Shown piece by piece: positions 36,023-48,039 of a stretch of DNA of 64,000 nucleotides. Under the pieces are notes generated by a model. That model saw only the letters and a list, made by a program, of their open reading frames with translations. It did not search any database and was not told the DNA's origin. How positions within the stretch are numbered: position 1 is the stretch's first letter; every line of letters begins with the position of its first letter. This DNA comes from Isoetes taiwanensis (Eukaryota > Streptophyta > Lycopodiopsida > Isoetales > Isoetaceae): assembly GCA_021234155.1 (NCBI GenBank), contig JAJEKV010000002.1, forward strand, positions 20,673,726 to 20,737,725, written 5' to 3'. The position numbers and the translations under genes were made by a program.

Positions 36023-36060
36023 CTAGAAAATTGCCCACCGTTGGTGGGCTTTCTGTGTGA
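36023..36060 (-). other. Helitron-type 3' terminus of arm A
   Basis: On the minus strand: GCCCACC-AAC-GGTGGGC, a perfect 7-bp stem with a 3-nt loop, then AATTTT and CTAG (36023-36026), next to a T in the flank. This is the hairpin-plus-CTRR structure that ends Helitrons. Confidence 0.8.
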
Positions 36061-37103
36061 TTATAGCAAAGCAGTTCAAGCATGAAAAACACTAGTGGTT
36101 GTTTGAGCAGCTTCCTATGTTCAAAATGCAGTACATCAGAACTGAAATTGTGTTTGATGGGAAGTTGTTGGTGTTAATAAATATTTGATTATCTTTGTCT
36201 TGTAACTTGGTTAAAATGCAGTTATTTGTTGCCTTTATCAACAATTATCAATTTATACATGTATTGGGCTCGCAAATGTATTTGAAGTAGAGAATTTTCA
36301 TTGTATTTTTTTTAGTGTATGGTAAGACGTGATTGTGTAGTCTTTGCGCTTGATGTTAGGATTTGTATTTTGTTTAATAGATTCTTTGATTCGTTGATGT
36401 ATTGTATTGGATGAACGTCTTGGATTGTAATTTTTTGTCGGTCTTGATTCATGTAGTTGTCATGTTGTATGGACAGTTGGAATATATGTGGAATCCATTT
36501 TGCTTTTGCTAAAATATGTTGGTATAATTTGCCTTCGTTATCCTAGAAATAGATATTAAATTAGATTGTTATTGTTCAATAGGTTTGTTGGATATGGTAT
36601 TTGTTGTACACGTGTTCTTATTTCATGCAGTTCATTTGCATTGTATCCTAGAATTTTTTTTGCTTCATCATTGAAGGCGGTGGCCCAAGTTTCGTCAGTA
36701 GTGTCTATCAATTTTGCATAGAGAATATATCTGCAGTGTATATTTATTTAGTACAAAAGGTTCTTTGGTATATTGTTTAGAATTTAATTGTATTCGTTAA
36801 TTTTTACCTTTTAGAAATTGATGTTTTGATGTGGTAGGTTTGACACCATGTTGTCGATGTTTCGTGTTGAACTTTTTTCTTGCAAGAGTTGCATGCAGTG
36901 TAGTAGATTTGTTGGTCTGGATTTATGTAACTTATAGACGCTCTGACAGTAAAGGTTTTAGCCTTTCATGTTACAATTAAAAGGTGTTAGTGTTGGAAAT
37001 ATTGAATTGGATTTTAATGTGTGTTGTTAGTTTACTTTCAGTTATCCAATGCTGGCTAACGTGATGTTTGATATGAATGTGTGATCGTTTTGCTGTGTTG
37101 TCA

Positions 37104-37649
37104 TTAGGGATTTTTTTAGATCATAAAAGGGCCTTCTAAGAATTGCTGACTAAGCTATATGAACTACCAATCAGAAAACAGAACTGGTAATCCAGTCAGC
37201 AAAACAGTTATAACTAACTCACTGGATCACATTTTCTAGCATAAGTGTTGATAGAAAAGTCCAAATGAGCTCTTGTTTGGTGCGATAGATAGATCTCATT
37301 GAGATCTTTCCAACCTTGGGTGGTTTGCATATCTTTTAGCCCCGTAGGATAGTAAAAAATGATACAAACCATATTTTTTGGAGTTTTGACAATCATAAGT
37401 GGTTAAAATATGTGCAAATCACCTAAGATTGGAAAGATCTCAATGAGATCTATCCATTGCACTAAACGAGAGCTCATTTGGACTTTTCTATCAACAGTTA
37501 TGCTAGAAAATATGATCCAGTGAGTTAGTTATAATAGTTTTGCTGACTGGACCCGTCAGGCTCTAATTTCTGATTGGTAGTTCATTTATCTTCATTTGGC
37601 TTAGTTGGCATGTTTTGAAGGCCCTTTTCTAATCTCAAAAAAACCCTAA
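37104..37649. mobile_element. 546 bp MITE with long terminal inverted repeats
   Basis: It starts TTAGGGATTTTTTT and ends AAAAAAACCCTAA. The inverted arms continue for about 200 bp, for example TGAACTACCAATCAGAAA paired with the inverse near 37560, and ATCTCATTGAGATC in both arms. Arm B lacks it completely, which confirms an insertion. It has no coding capacity. The target duplication could not be settled. Confidence 0.82.
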
Positions 37650-38789
37650 TGTGAATTGTTGTGTGATTGTTGTTTGTTCAAGCTTGCTGCTGCTGGTGTT
37701 TATATTGTATTTTTACCTTCTGTGTCGTACCTGTTTGTTGTAGAATGTTTTGGATTAGTCATCATTTGGTTGGTAACAATTGTTAGTGGTTTGTACGACT
37801 CACCAATTGCGTAATTCCAAGGTACATGGTGTGTTAGGATTGATTTGTATGATGTTGTTTGTTGTGCTTGATAATGACAAACCTGTGATTGAAAGTGGTG
37901 GTTAGATTTTAGTGTATTGAAATATGTTCCGTATTGGATATATGTATGTACCTTGAAAATTGTTAGCTCGTACGCGCGTGACTAAGACTACTGATGCTTG
38001 ATGTATTGTTTCTTCTAGTTGTGTTGTTTCCATTGATGCTAGTTGGTTCCAAAGTGTGATGTTGACATTCTGTTTGCTACATATTGAAAACGAAGAACTA
38101 TTGTCAATTGACATTATTTAGTTGTACTTTTAGAAATAATGTGAATTCACCTTTGCTCGACAATTGTAACGTTTGGTCAGTTCTTTGCTGTCGATTTCTC
38201 TTTGAATGTTTTTTTTGTTGATAGGTTGCATGCAATTCCAATGACGTCTAATGTGTACTTACAATATGTTAGTGTTTGGTATTTAGTTGAGTTTATAGAT
38301 ATATTTTAATTTGTGAGTCTTATCAAGAAGCTTGCCGTTGATGTGTTCTTTCAATTCATTTATCTTTGTGAAAAAGTATGTAGTAGAAGAGTTGAAATTT
38401 TGTGTTGTTGGTTGATTTATGCATTCTTCTACCGTGGTATTATTGTTTCGGTTAAGTTCGTATTCGTTATTTACATTTGAGTATCTTCTATTTGCTTTAC
38501 GTATTGTTCCCTTTAATATGTAGTAGATCTATATTTGTATGCAAAATATGTTGTGAATTTTTTATTGTACGGAATTCTAGCTATTTGATGTTGTTGGTTA
38601 TTGATATTTCAATGTTACCTTTCCTAGTTGGAATGTATCATATAGCCTCTTTGCTGTCTCGTTGAACATTATAGCTTGTATTTGGCTTTTCTGTTGATAT
38701 GAAAGAAGTCATTGAAGTCAGTGTTAAAGATATGTAAATGTTTTATACTTACATTTTCGTCTGTCAACTCGACATTGAAGACATTGTCG

Positions 38790-38906
38790 TATCCCTGGGC
38801 CTTTTGATGTTACTTGTACTTTAATTGTCCAGTTTGAATCATATGGATATAATTCTATTATTGATTTGATTTGCTTGTGGGTCGTGTTCTTTTTAGTGTC
38901 GACCAT
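38790..38906 (-). other. RPA1 OB-fold segment in arm A
   Basis: The segment reads KSIIELYPYDSNWTIKVQVT on the minus strand and matches the start of DNA-binding domain A of replication protein A large subunits (I..L.PY...W.I..RVT). The equivalent arm B exon is at 46381-46557. Confidence 0.7.
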
Positions 38907-39227
38907 GGTGCTTGATTTGACGAAGAAGCTTCAGTTGTTATGACATAATATTTGCTTATAAAATTTGTTTTTTCACAAATTAGTGTAATGTAGTAAGCGA
39001 ACTTTGTAATGTTTTAGATTTTTTTTTTTTTTTTAATAAGTACGTCATCGTGGTTGCTACGATCAGTAGCATCTCTAACTAATCTCTTCAACATTATAGT
39101 TCTTATCGATAATGCATTTCCCAACAGTTTTCTTTTTGCATCGTTCCATGCTGATTTGCATGCTATTTTTTGAGTTTCAGTGGGTGAGTCGACAATTTTG
39201 AGGTCATTTCATTGATTAGTAGTTCAT

Positions 39228-40147
39228 GGGTAGGTTCCCACTCGCAATTAGGTTAGGTTAACTTAACCAGTTGGTTATCTCTTAACTTAATGGAAAGTAG
39301 GTTGTGATTTCCCATTAAAGTAATTAAGTTAAGACTAACTTAAAGGATTGTGAAGATATGCATTCGCACTATACCATTTATGGACCACTTAGGTTAAGCT
39401 CATGAAATCAACTTAACCTAACCTTTATAATAAGCTTGTGCTTCACACTAGTAGTTAAGAAGTTTTGTTAGGTTAGAGATAAATGTGTTCGTTTCTCACT
39501 TCAGTTAAAAGATACGGTTAAGTTAAATAGAGGATATGAATTTTTTTGTCGAGTTACTATTTTTGTGAATTGTTTGACTACATAGTAAAATCTAGTAAAG
39601 TGGTTGACTCTCTAGTCAATGAGTTGACTTTTTGTTAACTTGTACAATTTCTCGCCAATAAATTATCTTATAGTCAACTCTTTCCATTTTAATACTTTCT
39701 AGTCAAGTACTATGTGACCAGTCAATCAATCGTAGAATTCTTAAAATCCACCTCCCATTTTAATGTTTTTTATTCAATCTATCAAACTAATAAGACACTT
39801 GGACAACTAGCTGGCATCCTTGTCAAAATTACGATTTAAGAGTCTAACCTAACTGGAACCATTTCTCACTCGTAGTTAAGTTAGCTTAATGCTTAACCAA
39901 AAAGTTAGAAGTTAAGTGGACCTTGCTTAGGTCACTTAACTTTTGCACTAGCTGGTTAAATATTTTAAAATTTGGTTAAAAAAATAACTTAACTTTTTCT
40001 AGTGAGAAGGATGCTCCGTTAAGTTAACGAACAGTTAAAAATTAACTGGAATTAACTTAACTGGTATTAACTTAAGGGTCAGTGGGAAAGCAAGTTCCAG
40101 TTATTTCCCCTATTTAACTTAACTTAATGGCAAGTGGGAAATGACCC
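39228..40147. mobile_element. 920 bp TIR element rich in GTTAA/TTAAC motifs
   Basis: The left end reads GGGTAGGTTCCCACTCGC; the right end, inverted, reads GGGGTCATTTCCCACTTGCC. Both continue into ATTARGTTARGTTAA-type sequence. CAT flanks both sides (39225-39227 and 40148-40150). Arm B has no trace of it. Internally, GTTAAGTTAA and TTAACTTAAC motifs occur many times in both orientations, and there is a cluster of GTCAA/TTGAC motifs at 39590-39730. It has no ORF. The 3-bp duplication is compatible with a PIF/Harbinger-type origin, which is only a suggestion. Confidence 0.75.
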
Positions 40148-41215
40148 CATGATCAATAAATGCTTCTTCAGTAAATTTGTTCACAACTTGAATTCCGAAG
40201 TACTGATCTGGGCAAGGAGGCAAGGGCGGGTAGTCTTCTCCTGTGTATGGGTTGATTTCAGTTGTTGCTGCGAGTTGATGATCTATAGCTACATTACAAA
40301 ATGTGAGAACGTCTTAGGAGATGTGGCTTTGTTTGTTAAAAAATGTAAATACATTTTCGAAGGATTAATTGTTGAATAGATTAAGAGCAAATGTTGTGTT
40401 TAAAAATATGTTTGCGTCATGATTGTACTTTATGTGGAATTAAACTATTATGCATTCTAAGTAAAGTTATTCAATAGATCATGCACATTTTAGATTATTT
40501 GGTATTGTGCCTTGTAAGTTGACAACATGTAGGTTGCAAGTGTCCGTCGTTGTAAATATAAATTGTTGACCATTTCTTTGATCGTTGATGTAATTGTTTA
40601 CTTGATTTGTGATGGCAATATTGGAACAAAGTATTGTTGTCTGTAGACGAATCTTGGTTTTGTCTATGGTTCTGAATTAGCCCTTGAATAAAGCTGAGAT
40701 AAGCCCTTAAATAGAACGGGCGACAGGGGAAAGCAACCTGTTGAAGAATTGCAGAAAAATTGAGATTAGAATTGCAATGAAACTAAAACCATATCGTGAC
40801 CACTTCTCTATATAAGTGTGACAAAGTGTGACAAAGAAGAGCTAAGTGTTAGCCAGTTATTTGACAAAGAAGGCTAAGGCTCTTAGTTTGTGTTTTCCTA
40901 TGAAGCATGTGCATGCCTGAGAAACATCGTGAACAATCTGCAGTCCTCCCTCAACCATTTGTTTGGCTCATTTCTTGCCTTTCCGTTTCTCAAAGTCAAC
41001 TAATAATTTATCGGTTGTTATGGAGTGGTTATATTTGATGCATGTCCCCGTTGCATGCCCCTTATGTCTTCCTAATGTTGGGTTTCACACCAAGAGTTGT
41101 GTTTCGCTTTTTACCACATTGTGTTTCTCTTGTGCTCAATTTTCCTTCGCTTTGCCATTATTGTTATCGAGTTGCTAGTTTGGGCACGTTGTGCCCTTAC
41201 GTGTCAGTTCCCTTG

Positions 41216-41292
41216 TTGCAGCAATTTTATTGCTACCATTTGTTGCAGCAATTTTATTGCTACCATAAATGGTAGCAATAAAATTGCTGCAA
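41216..41292. repeat. Centre of the giant palindrome
   Basis: The 24-bp unit TTGCAGCAATTTTATTGC-TACCAT occurs twice in direct order (41216-41239 and 41243-41266) and once inverted (41269-41292), with AA at the centre (41267-41268). Outside it, the arms are nearly perfect complements for several hundred bases (41001-41215 with 41293-41504). Confidence 0.9.
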
Positions 41293-41504
41293 CAAGGGAA
41301 CTGACACATAAGGGCACAACGTGCCCAAACTAGCAACTCGATAACAATAATGGCAAAGCGAAGGAAAATTGAGCACAAGAGAAACACAATGTGGTAAAAA
41401 GCGAAACACAACTCTTGGTGTGAAACCCAACATTAGGAAGACATAAGGGGCATGCAACGGGGACATGCATCAAATATAACCACTCCATAACAACCGATAA
41501 ATTA

Positions 41505-41533
41505 CTAGTAACGGTGCCCAGCGTTGCTGGGCT
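41505..41533 (-). other. 3' hairpin and CTAG terminus of the P450 Helitron
   Basis: A perfect 7-bp stem GCCCAGC/GCTGGGC with an AAC loop lies 7 nt before the CTAG terminus (41505-41508). It resembles the arm A and B termini in structure but not in stem sequence. Confidence 0.88.
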
Positions 41534-43089
41534 TAAGTTCAAGACATAGCATGTAAAATTTTTGAGACAAAATGACATCACGTAGAAACCTCTTGTCCCA
41601 TTAGGACCGAGGAAACGTCTTGTTCTCATTTATTTCGTCTTTTATATATTGGTGGTTTATGCCAATGCCATACACTTTTCATATTTGATATGCTACAATA
41701 GAATATAATGTGTTTGCAATTCGGACTTCAAATGAACAAAGGGTTCTGCGAATATGGCATTGAAAATAAAAAAAGTTAAAAATAATTTGTTCTCTTGCCA
41801 ACACCCCACCCTACAAAGGCATTTGTTGTCAAATATATATTTGTTACCAGAGTAATACGACACTATGTCAAAACAATATCCAAAGTCTAGCATGTTGCAT
41901 TCACTTGGAGGCATATCTACAGAAATTCGTTTTGGTTACATTCAAAGAAATTTGCTTTATCTAAAGAGTGTTGGACACCTGTAGCTTTGGCAAACGGATC
42001 TGGCTTGCACTGCAACAGTACTCATGCTATTTTCATGTTTTTTGAATCTTATTTTATGTTTCTTGCAAGACAAAATTTCGAGAGCAACTTGGAAATTTAG
42101 CAAGTATATCTTATGACAGAGGAGTCGCTTAATACAATTTCTTCATGCACTTTTAAAGATGAATAGGTGTTTCAAATGCTTACTTACATCAATATTGCTT
42201 TACAAGCTTATTCATAGGCCCATATAATTTTGGGATATGAGCAACCTAGCTTGCAATCATTTGAAATAAGTACCACAAACAATAGGAAATGCATGTGTTG
42301 AGAAGAGCCACATAAACTTGTTTTTGCATAGGGTTGGTATGTTTTCTGGCTCATTAGCCTAATGCGATCACATCCAAAGACATATGTAGAATCTTGGACC
42401 AAGTACTACATTCTTTTAATAGGACAACCTTACGTTGATTTTAATCTCATACTGACACAAGGAACTATTGCAAACATACGATTGAATTTAGCCAATCCAA
42501 AAGTTGTGGACAGAACATTGTAGGCAACATTTTGGAGCACACACGTCTAGTTCTATATAAGCATCCTTCAAATAAGCAAAATATAAAGGAATGAAATGCC
42601 AATAAATATATCTTCCTCATGCAATGCTACAACATTGTGCTTCATATAGTTCTATCTTTTGTTTGCTTTCTGCTCATGGAAAAATCAGTTTTTTAAGGGC
42701 TTGTCATTGTTCAGTGGTTTTATTGCCCTCATATGAGCTGGCCATTGAAGGAGAAGCAAAAGAGTGGCTGAACTTTAAAGGAATAAGGGCAAAGTTGGAG
42801 CTGACGTTGTTGCCTTTCTTCCCAGAAGACGGTTGCAGCACCTCTCCAAGAGCACAATGGTCTATGCATGCCCCAATGCAATTCGAAGAAGTGTTGGACT
42901 GCCTAGCTTTATAAACAACTGTGATATGGACGAAAAAAATATAATGCAAGAACTTGGTATCATAAAAATGTGCTAGATAACAAAATACTGATCTATAGCT
43001 GTTTCAAGATTTGGCATAATGCTTTGACCAAATGGGACTGTACTTAAATCTGAAATGCATAATATTTGACAGCTTACAATATATTTGAC

Positions 43090-43616
43090 TAAACAAAGTC
43101 AATGTTCGCATTTTTAGTAGTAAGGCTCATTATTGCCTCTTTATTGCTCATCTGATCCTTTCCACCAGGTTGCAGCATCGTTGCCAAAATTTCATCCCTG
43201 ATTTTGCCCTTTTCTACATTTTCCCTGCACTCTTCCAAAATTTCTTTCAAGCAGTTGTCTATCTGTTTCACAATCTGGATCTATCTGGTCAGTACAAAAC
43301 TGTAATTCATTCATTCATTTCTTAGATTGATTTGCAATTTCATTAATTTCATTCAATCTCTGATTGCGTACCTGGGTATGAATCTCTAATACATTGGCGC
43401 GCTAGCAGCATTCTTCGGTAGTTCCCTCTGCAGCTCCAAAAATTGCCTGCCCTTTTCGTATCCTTCTTCTCCAAACAGACATTTCAATATCACATCTGCA
43501 GTTGCTTCCATCAATCCATTATGCACTTCAATCTCTGCCGAATCCAACCCTTTGATTCGATCTTCCCATTTCTGTCTCAGATTATTCGCGCAGGATTCTG
43601 CCACATCCAACAGCCC
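43090..43616 (-). pseudogene. Captured cytochrome P450 fragment (two exons with intron)
   Basis: Exon 1 (43616-43372) follows a TTTCAG acceptor and reads GLLDVAESCANNLRQKWEDR, then LMEATADVILKCLFGEEGYE and KGRQFLELQREL. This corresponds to the helix C-E region of CYP72-clan P450s (a T-DVI---FG---EEG---F-LQ pattern). A stop occurs near its end. After an intron of about 100 bp, exon 2 (about 43275-43090) reads IDNCLKEILEECRE, then RDEILATMLQP and NKEAI, the helix F-H region just before the I helix. The oxygen-binding I helix, the ExxR motif and the heme-binding Cys are absent. It cannot be an active enzyme. The retained intron shows capture at DNA level. Confidence 0.78.
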
Positions 43617-45186
43617 CTGAAATTTTTTCCCAAATCAATCATACTCAGCAATCCATTTCCAATCAAATCCATAACAGAATTATTTAGTGGCCAGAATCGC
43701 AAACATTGAAGCATGAAATTAATAATGTAATTGCTGTAGAAGGAAGAATTTATTCTGTCAGAGCACGCTTTTTTGCAATGGTTGAATTTTGCAGCAGACC
43801 AGCGTCAGGGATTTGAATGATTCAGCGATGGGGTTGCTAGAGGATTATCTGGACAACAATAAATCTGACTTTGCTTAGCGTGAACAATGGCTAGCATGCC
43901 CTTAAGACAATAAATGATATGACTCTTTTTGCTCAGGCTAGCACTCAAAGATAACATCTTATCTATAATCTTGCATTCTGTAAACATTGCAGTGCAAGAT
44001 TCAGGAATATGAATATAAGGGATTGAGTAAAAAACCCGAGATCATATTATGAAGGGGCTAGCTATTTGAACCAATGTAACAATCTAGAGACTGACAACAC
44101 GTCTCAAAGATTTAGGTAGGATATAAGATGCACCTATACTAACTTTCAGCATGCAACACCTTGTGAATATTTACCAGTAGAGAATTTTGTAGTGACTTGT
44201 AAAATCCCCTTCAGAATTGCATGGCAAACCTCAAAACAATGCATAACACCCAGAAGCTAGGTTACAGTTTTGCAGGACGACCATCTAGCAAAGTTGGATC
44301 CAAAAAAGTTGCAGAATCTAGATCGTGGAGAAACATACCTATTGTGTAGCTTGCTCTGGAGTCTAAAAGAAAAGGTCTGCCACGCCAACTTTTGAGATAT
44401 TATCTGCTCCAGAAGGGCTTTTGACCCAGTGACACTCGAAAGGAAAATAGATGTTCTTCAAGACTTTGAATCATATTCCGAGTTCGATCTAAGACCCATC
44501 CGGGAACAAAGGCCTGGCAAGCTCTGATCTTACATATGGCAGAAGCTCCCTAGTAAAAGAATGATCCCATTTATTGTCCTCCAGTGGCTATAATTCGTTT
44601 CCCTGTGGCAAGCCATACCAACCCCATGCGAAACTGGGAACCTTAGAATTCGATGCCCTCTCGGCCATCTGGTCCTTTCCCTCTGTTTCACTCTCGAGGT
44701 GGAACCCTAAAACTCGATGCTTTCTTGGCCATTCAATCCAGAGGGGTGAAATTAGGGTGGTCGGATCTTTATTGGGGTTTCCAAGTAGAAGCTGCAATAA
44801 TAATGAGGTTGCTCATGCTTCTCTCTAATCAGAATGCATGGGCCATGGCTGTGGCAAACTATGACAGAGTTCCCTCTGTAAAACTCCTCTAGAAACCTCT
44901 GTGCATTATGGTATCCTCCGGCATCAATACCTCAGACTTAGCACTGCCCTAAAGCTACAAAATGATGATCCGGAATGGATGGAGAAGCGAGCTCGATAGT
45001 TGCACCATAGCCCTGAACTGGAGAAAGCCGAAGCTCTAACCCTATAGAGCCAAAAACAGAAGCGCTAAAAAAAGCCTAAGGAAATCGTGGAAACAACCAT
45101 CCATCCATTCGATCTAGGCAAAATAATCTAGACCGTCAGATTTAGGGCGTGGTCCATTACTTGCACTAAAACATTATAATATAAGA

Positions 45187-45545
45187 TTAGTTGACTTTGA
45201 GAAACGGAAAGGCAAGAAATGAGCCAAACAAATGGTTGAGGGAGGGCTGCAGATTGTTCACGATGTTTCTCAGGCATGCACATGCTTCATAGGAAAACAC
45301 AAACTGAGAGCCTTAGCCTTCTTTGTGAAATAACTGGCTAACACTTAGCTCTTCTTTGTCACACTTAGGCTACCATCGTAGAGAGAAGCGTTATATAGAG
45401 AAGTGATCACGACATGGTTTTAGTTTCATTGCAATTCTAATCTCAATTTTTCTGCAATTCTTCAATAGGTTTCTTTCCCCTGTTGCTCTATTTTGCACCG
45501 TTCTATTTAAGGCCTTATCTCAGCTTTATTCAAGGGCTAATTCAG
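45187..45545. other. Arm B, continuation of the palindrome after the Helitron
   Basis: This is the inverse of arm A 40690-41000 with few changes. No separate gene signal; it probably holds the 5' leader of the RPA1-like gene. Confidence 0.6.
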
Positions 45546-48039
45546 AACCATGGACAAAACCAAGATTCGTCTACAGACAACAATACTTTGTTCCAATATT
45601 GCCATCACAAATCAAGTAAACAATTACATCAACGATCAAACAAATGGTCAACAATTTATATTTACAACGACGGACAATTGCAACCTACATGTTGTCAACT
45701 TACAAGGCACAATACCAAATAATCTAAAATGTGCATGATCTATTGAATAACTTTACTTAGAATGCATAATAGTTTAATTCCACATAAAGTACAATCATGA
45801 CGCAAACATATTTTTAAACAAAACATTTGCTCTTAATCTATTCAACAATTAATCCTTCGAAAATGTATTTACATTTTTTAACAAACAAAGCCACAACTCC
45901 TAAGACGTTCTCACATTTTGTAATGTAGCTATGGATCATCAACTCGCAGCAACAACTGAAATCAACCCATACACAGTGAACCATTAATCAATGTAATGAC
46001 CTCAAAATTGTCTGATTTCGTGTTTGAAATGGACCAAAGCATAAAGAAGGTTCAAATGGCCTTCAAAAAATGTGCAAGAATGATGAAGTGGGTCAATCGA
46101 CCACCCACTGAAACTCAAAAAAATAGCATGCAAATCAGCATGGAACGATGCAAAAAGAAAACTATTGGGAAATGCATTATCGATAAGAACTACAATGTTG
46201 AAAGATTAGTTAGAGATGCTACTGATCGTAGCAACCACGATGACATACTTAAAAAAAAAAAAAAAAATCTAAAACATTATAAAGCTCACTTACTACATTA
46301 CACTAATTTGTGGAAAAACAAATTTTATAAGCAAATATTATGTCATAACAACTGAAGCTTCTTCGTCAAATTCAAGCACCATGGTCGACACTAAAAATAA
46401 CACGACCCACAAGCAAATCAAATCAATAATAGAATTACATCCATATGATTCAAACTGGACAATTAAAGTACAAGTAACATCAAAAGGGCCATTACGAACA
46501 TATAACAACGAAAAGGGATATGGCAATATCTTCAATGTCGAGTTGACAGACGAAAATGTAAGTATAAAACATTTACATATCTTTAACACTGACTTCAATG
46601 ACTTCTTTCATATCAACAGAAAAGCCAAATACAAGCTACCGAGATAGCAAAGAGGCTATATGATACATTCCAACTAGGAAAGGTAACATTGAAATATCAA
46701 TAACCAACAACATCAAATAGCTAGAATTCCGTACAATAAAAAACTCACAACATATTTTGCATGCAAATATAGATCTACTACATATTAAAGGGAGCAATAC
46801 ATAAAGCAAATAGAAGATACTCAGATGTAAATAACGAATACGAACTTAACCTAAACAATAATACCACGATAGAAGAATGCATAAATCAATCAGCAACACA
46901 AAATTTCAACTTTTCTACTACATACTTCTTCACAAAGATAAATGAATTGAAAGAACACATCAACGGCAAGCTTCTTACTCACAAATTAAAATACATCTAT
47001 AAAAACAACCAAATACCAACACTAATATACTATAAGTACACATTAGACGTCATTGGAATGCAACCTATCAACAAAAAAAACATTCAAAGAAAAATCGACA
47101 GTAAAGAACCGACCAAACGTGAGCTTACAATTGTCGAGCAAAGGTGAATTCACATTATTTCTAAAAGTACAACTAAATAATGTCAATTGACAATAGTTCT
47201 TCGTTTTCAATATGTAGCAAACAGAATATCAACATCACACTTTGGAACCAACTAGCATCAATGGAAACAACACAACTAGAAGAAACAATACATCAAGCAC
47301 CAGTAGTCTTAGTCACGCGCGTACGAGCTAACAATTTTCACGGTACATACATATATCCAATACGAAACATATTTCAATACACTAAAATCTAACCACCACT
47401 CTCAATCACAGGTTTGTCATTATCAATCACAACAAACAACATCATACAAATCAATCCTAACACACCGTGTACCTTGGAATTACGCAATTGGTGAGTCGTA
47501 CAAACCCACTAACAATTGTTACCAACCAAATGATGACTAATCCAAAACATTCTACAATAAACAGGTACGATACAGAAGGTAAAAATACAATATAAACACC
47601 AGCGGCAGCAAGCTTGAACAAACAACAATCATACAGCAAAACGATCACACATTCATATCAAACATCACATTAACTAGCATTGGATAACTGAAAGTAAAGT
47701 AACAACACACATTAAAATCCAATTCAATATTTCCAACACTAACACCATTTAATTGTAACATGAAAGGCTAAAACCTTTACTGTCAGAGCGTCTATAAATT
47801 ACATAAATCCAGACCAACAAATCTACTACACTGCATGCAACTCTTGCAAGAAAAAGGTTCAACACGAAACATCGACAACATGGTGTCAAACCTGCCACAT
47901 CAAAACATCAATTTCTAAAAGATAAAAATTAATGAATACAATTAAATTCTAAACAATATACCAAAGAACCTTTTGTACTAAATAAATATACACTGCAGAT
48001 ATATTCTCTATGCAAAATTGATACACTCTACTGGCGAAA

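Larger units (their letters stand above)
36300..40400 (-). pseudogene. RPA1-like gene, arm A copy (decayed)
   Basis: This is the inverted copy of the arm B gene. On the minus strand 38906-38790 reads QIKSIIELYPYDSNWTIKVQ, then loses register after TSKGPG, where arm B continues with the RTYNNEKGYGNIFNVEL part. The zinc-ribbon sequence is present near 36835-36915 and the DBD-C segment (WATAFNDEA) near 36670-36700. A segment of about 85 bp present in arm B is missing near 39190, and two TIR elements have inserted. The copy is not expected to make a full protein. Confidence 0.7.
41505..45186 (-). mobile_element. Helitron carrying a cytochrome P450 gene fragment (3,682 bp)
   Basis: It sits in arm B exactly between A and T of the target: arm A reads CTAATAATTTATCGG where arm B has CTAA, the insert, then TAATTTATCGG (minus-strand view). 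The minus strand starts TCTTATATTATAATG and ends with hairpin GCCCAGC-AAC-GCTGGGC, then ACCGTTACTAG. A 5' TC, a 3' hairpin, CTAG, insertion between A and T and no target duplication are all canonical Helitron traits. It has no Rep/helicase and is non-autonomous. The insert carries P450 exons in its own orientation at 43090-43616. Confidence 0.92.

Noticed and set aside
41097-41411. Identical 78-residue ORFs on both strands (41097-41333 plus, 41175-41411 minus).
   Set aside because: They are mirror images created by the palindrome centre. No domain, and no sign of independent coding selection.
42624-42914. 96-residue plus-strand ORF inside the P450 Helitron.
   Set aside because: No recognisable domain, opposite strand to the captured gene, no supporting splice or start context.
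43090-43616. P450 fragment as a functional gene.
   Set aside because: Helix I, ExxR and the heme-binding Cys region are missing, and an in-frame stop is present.
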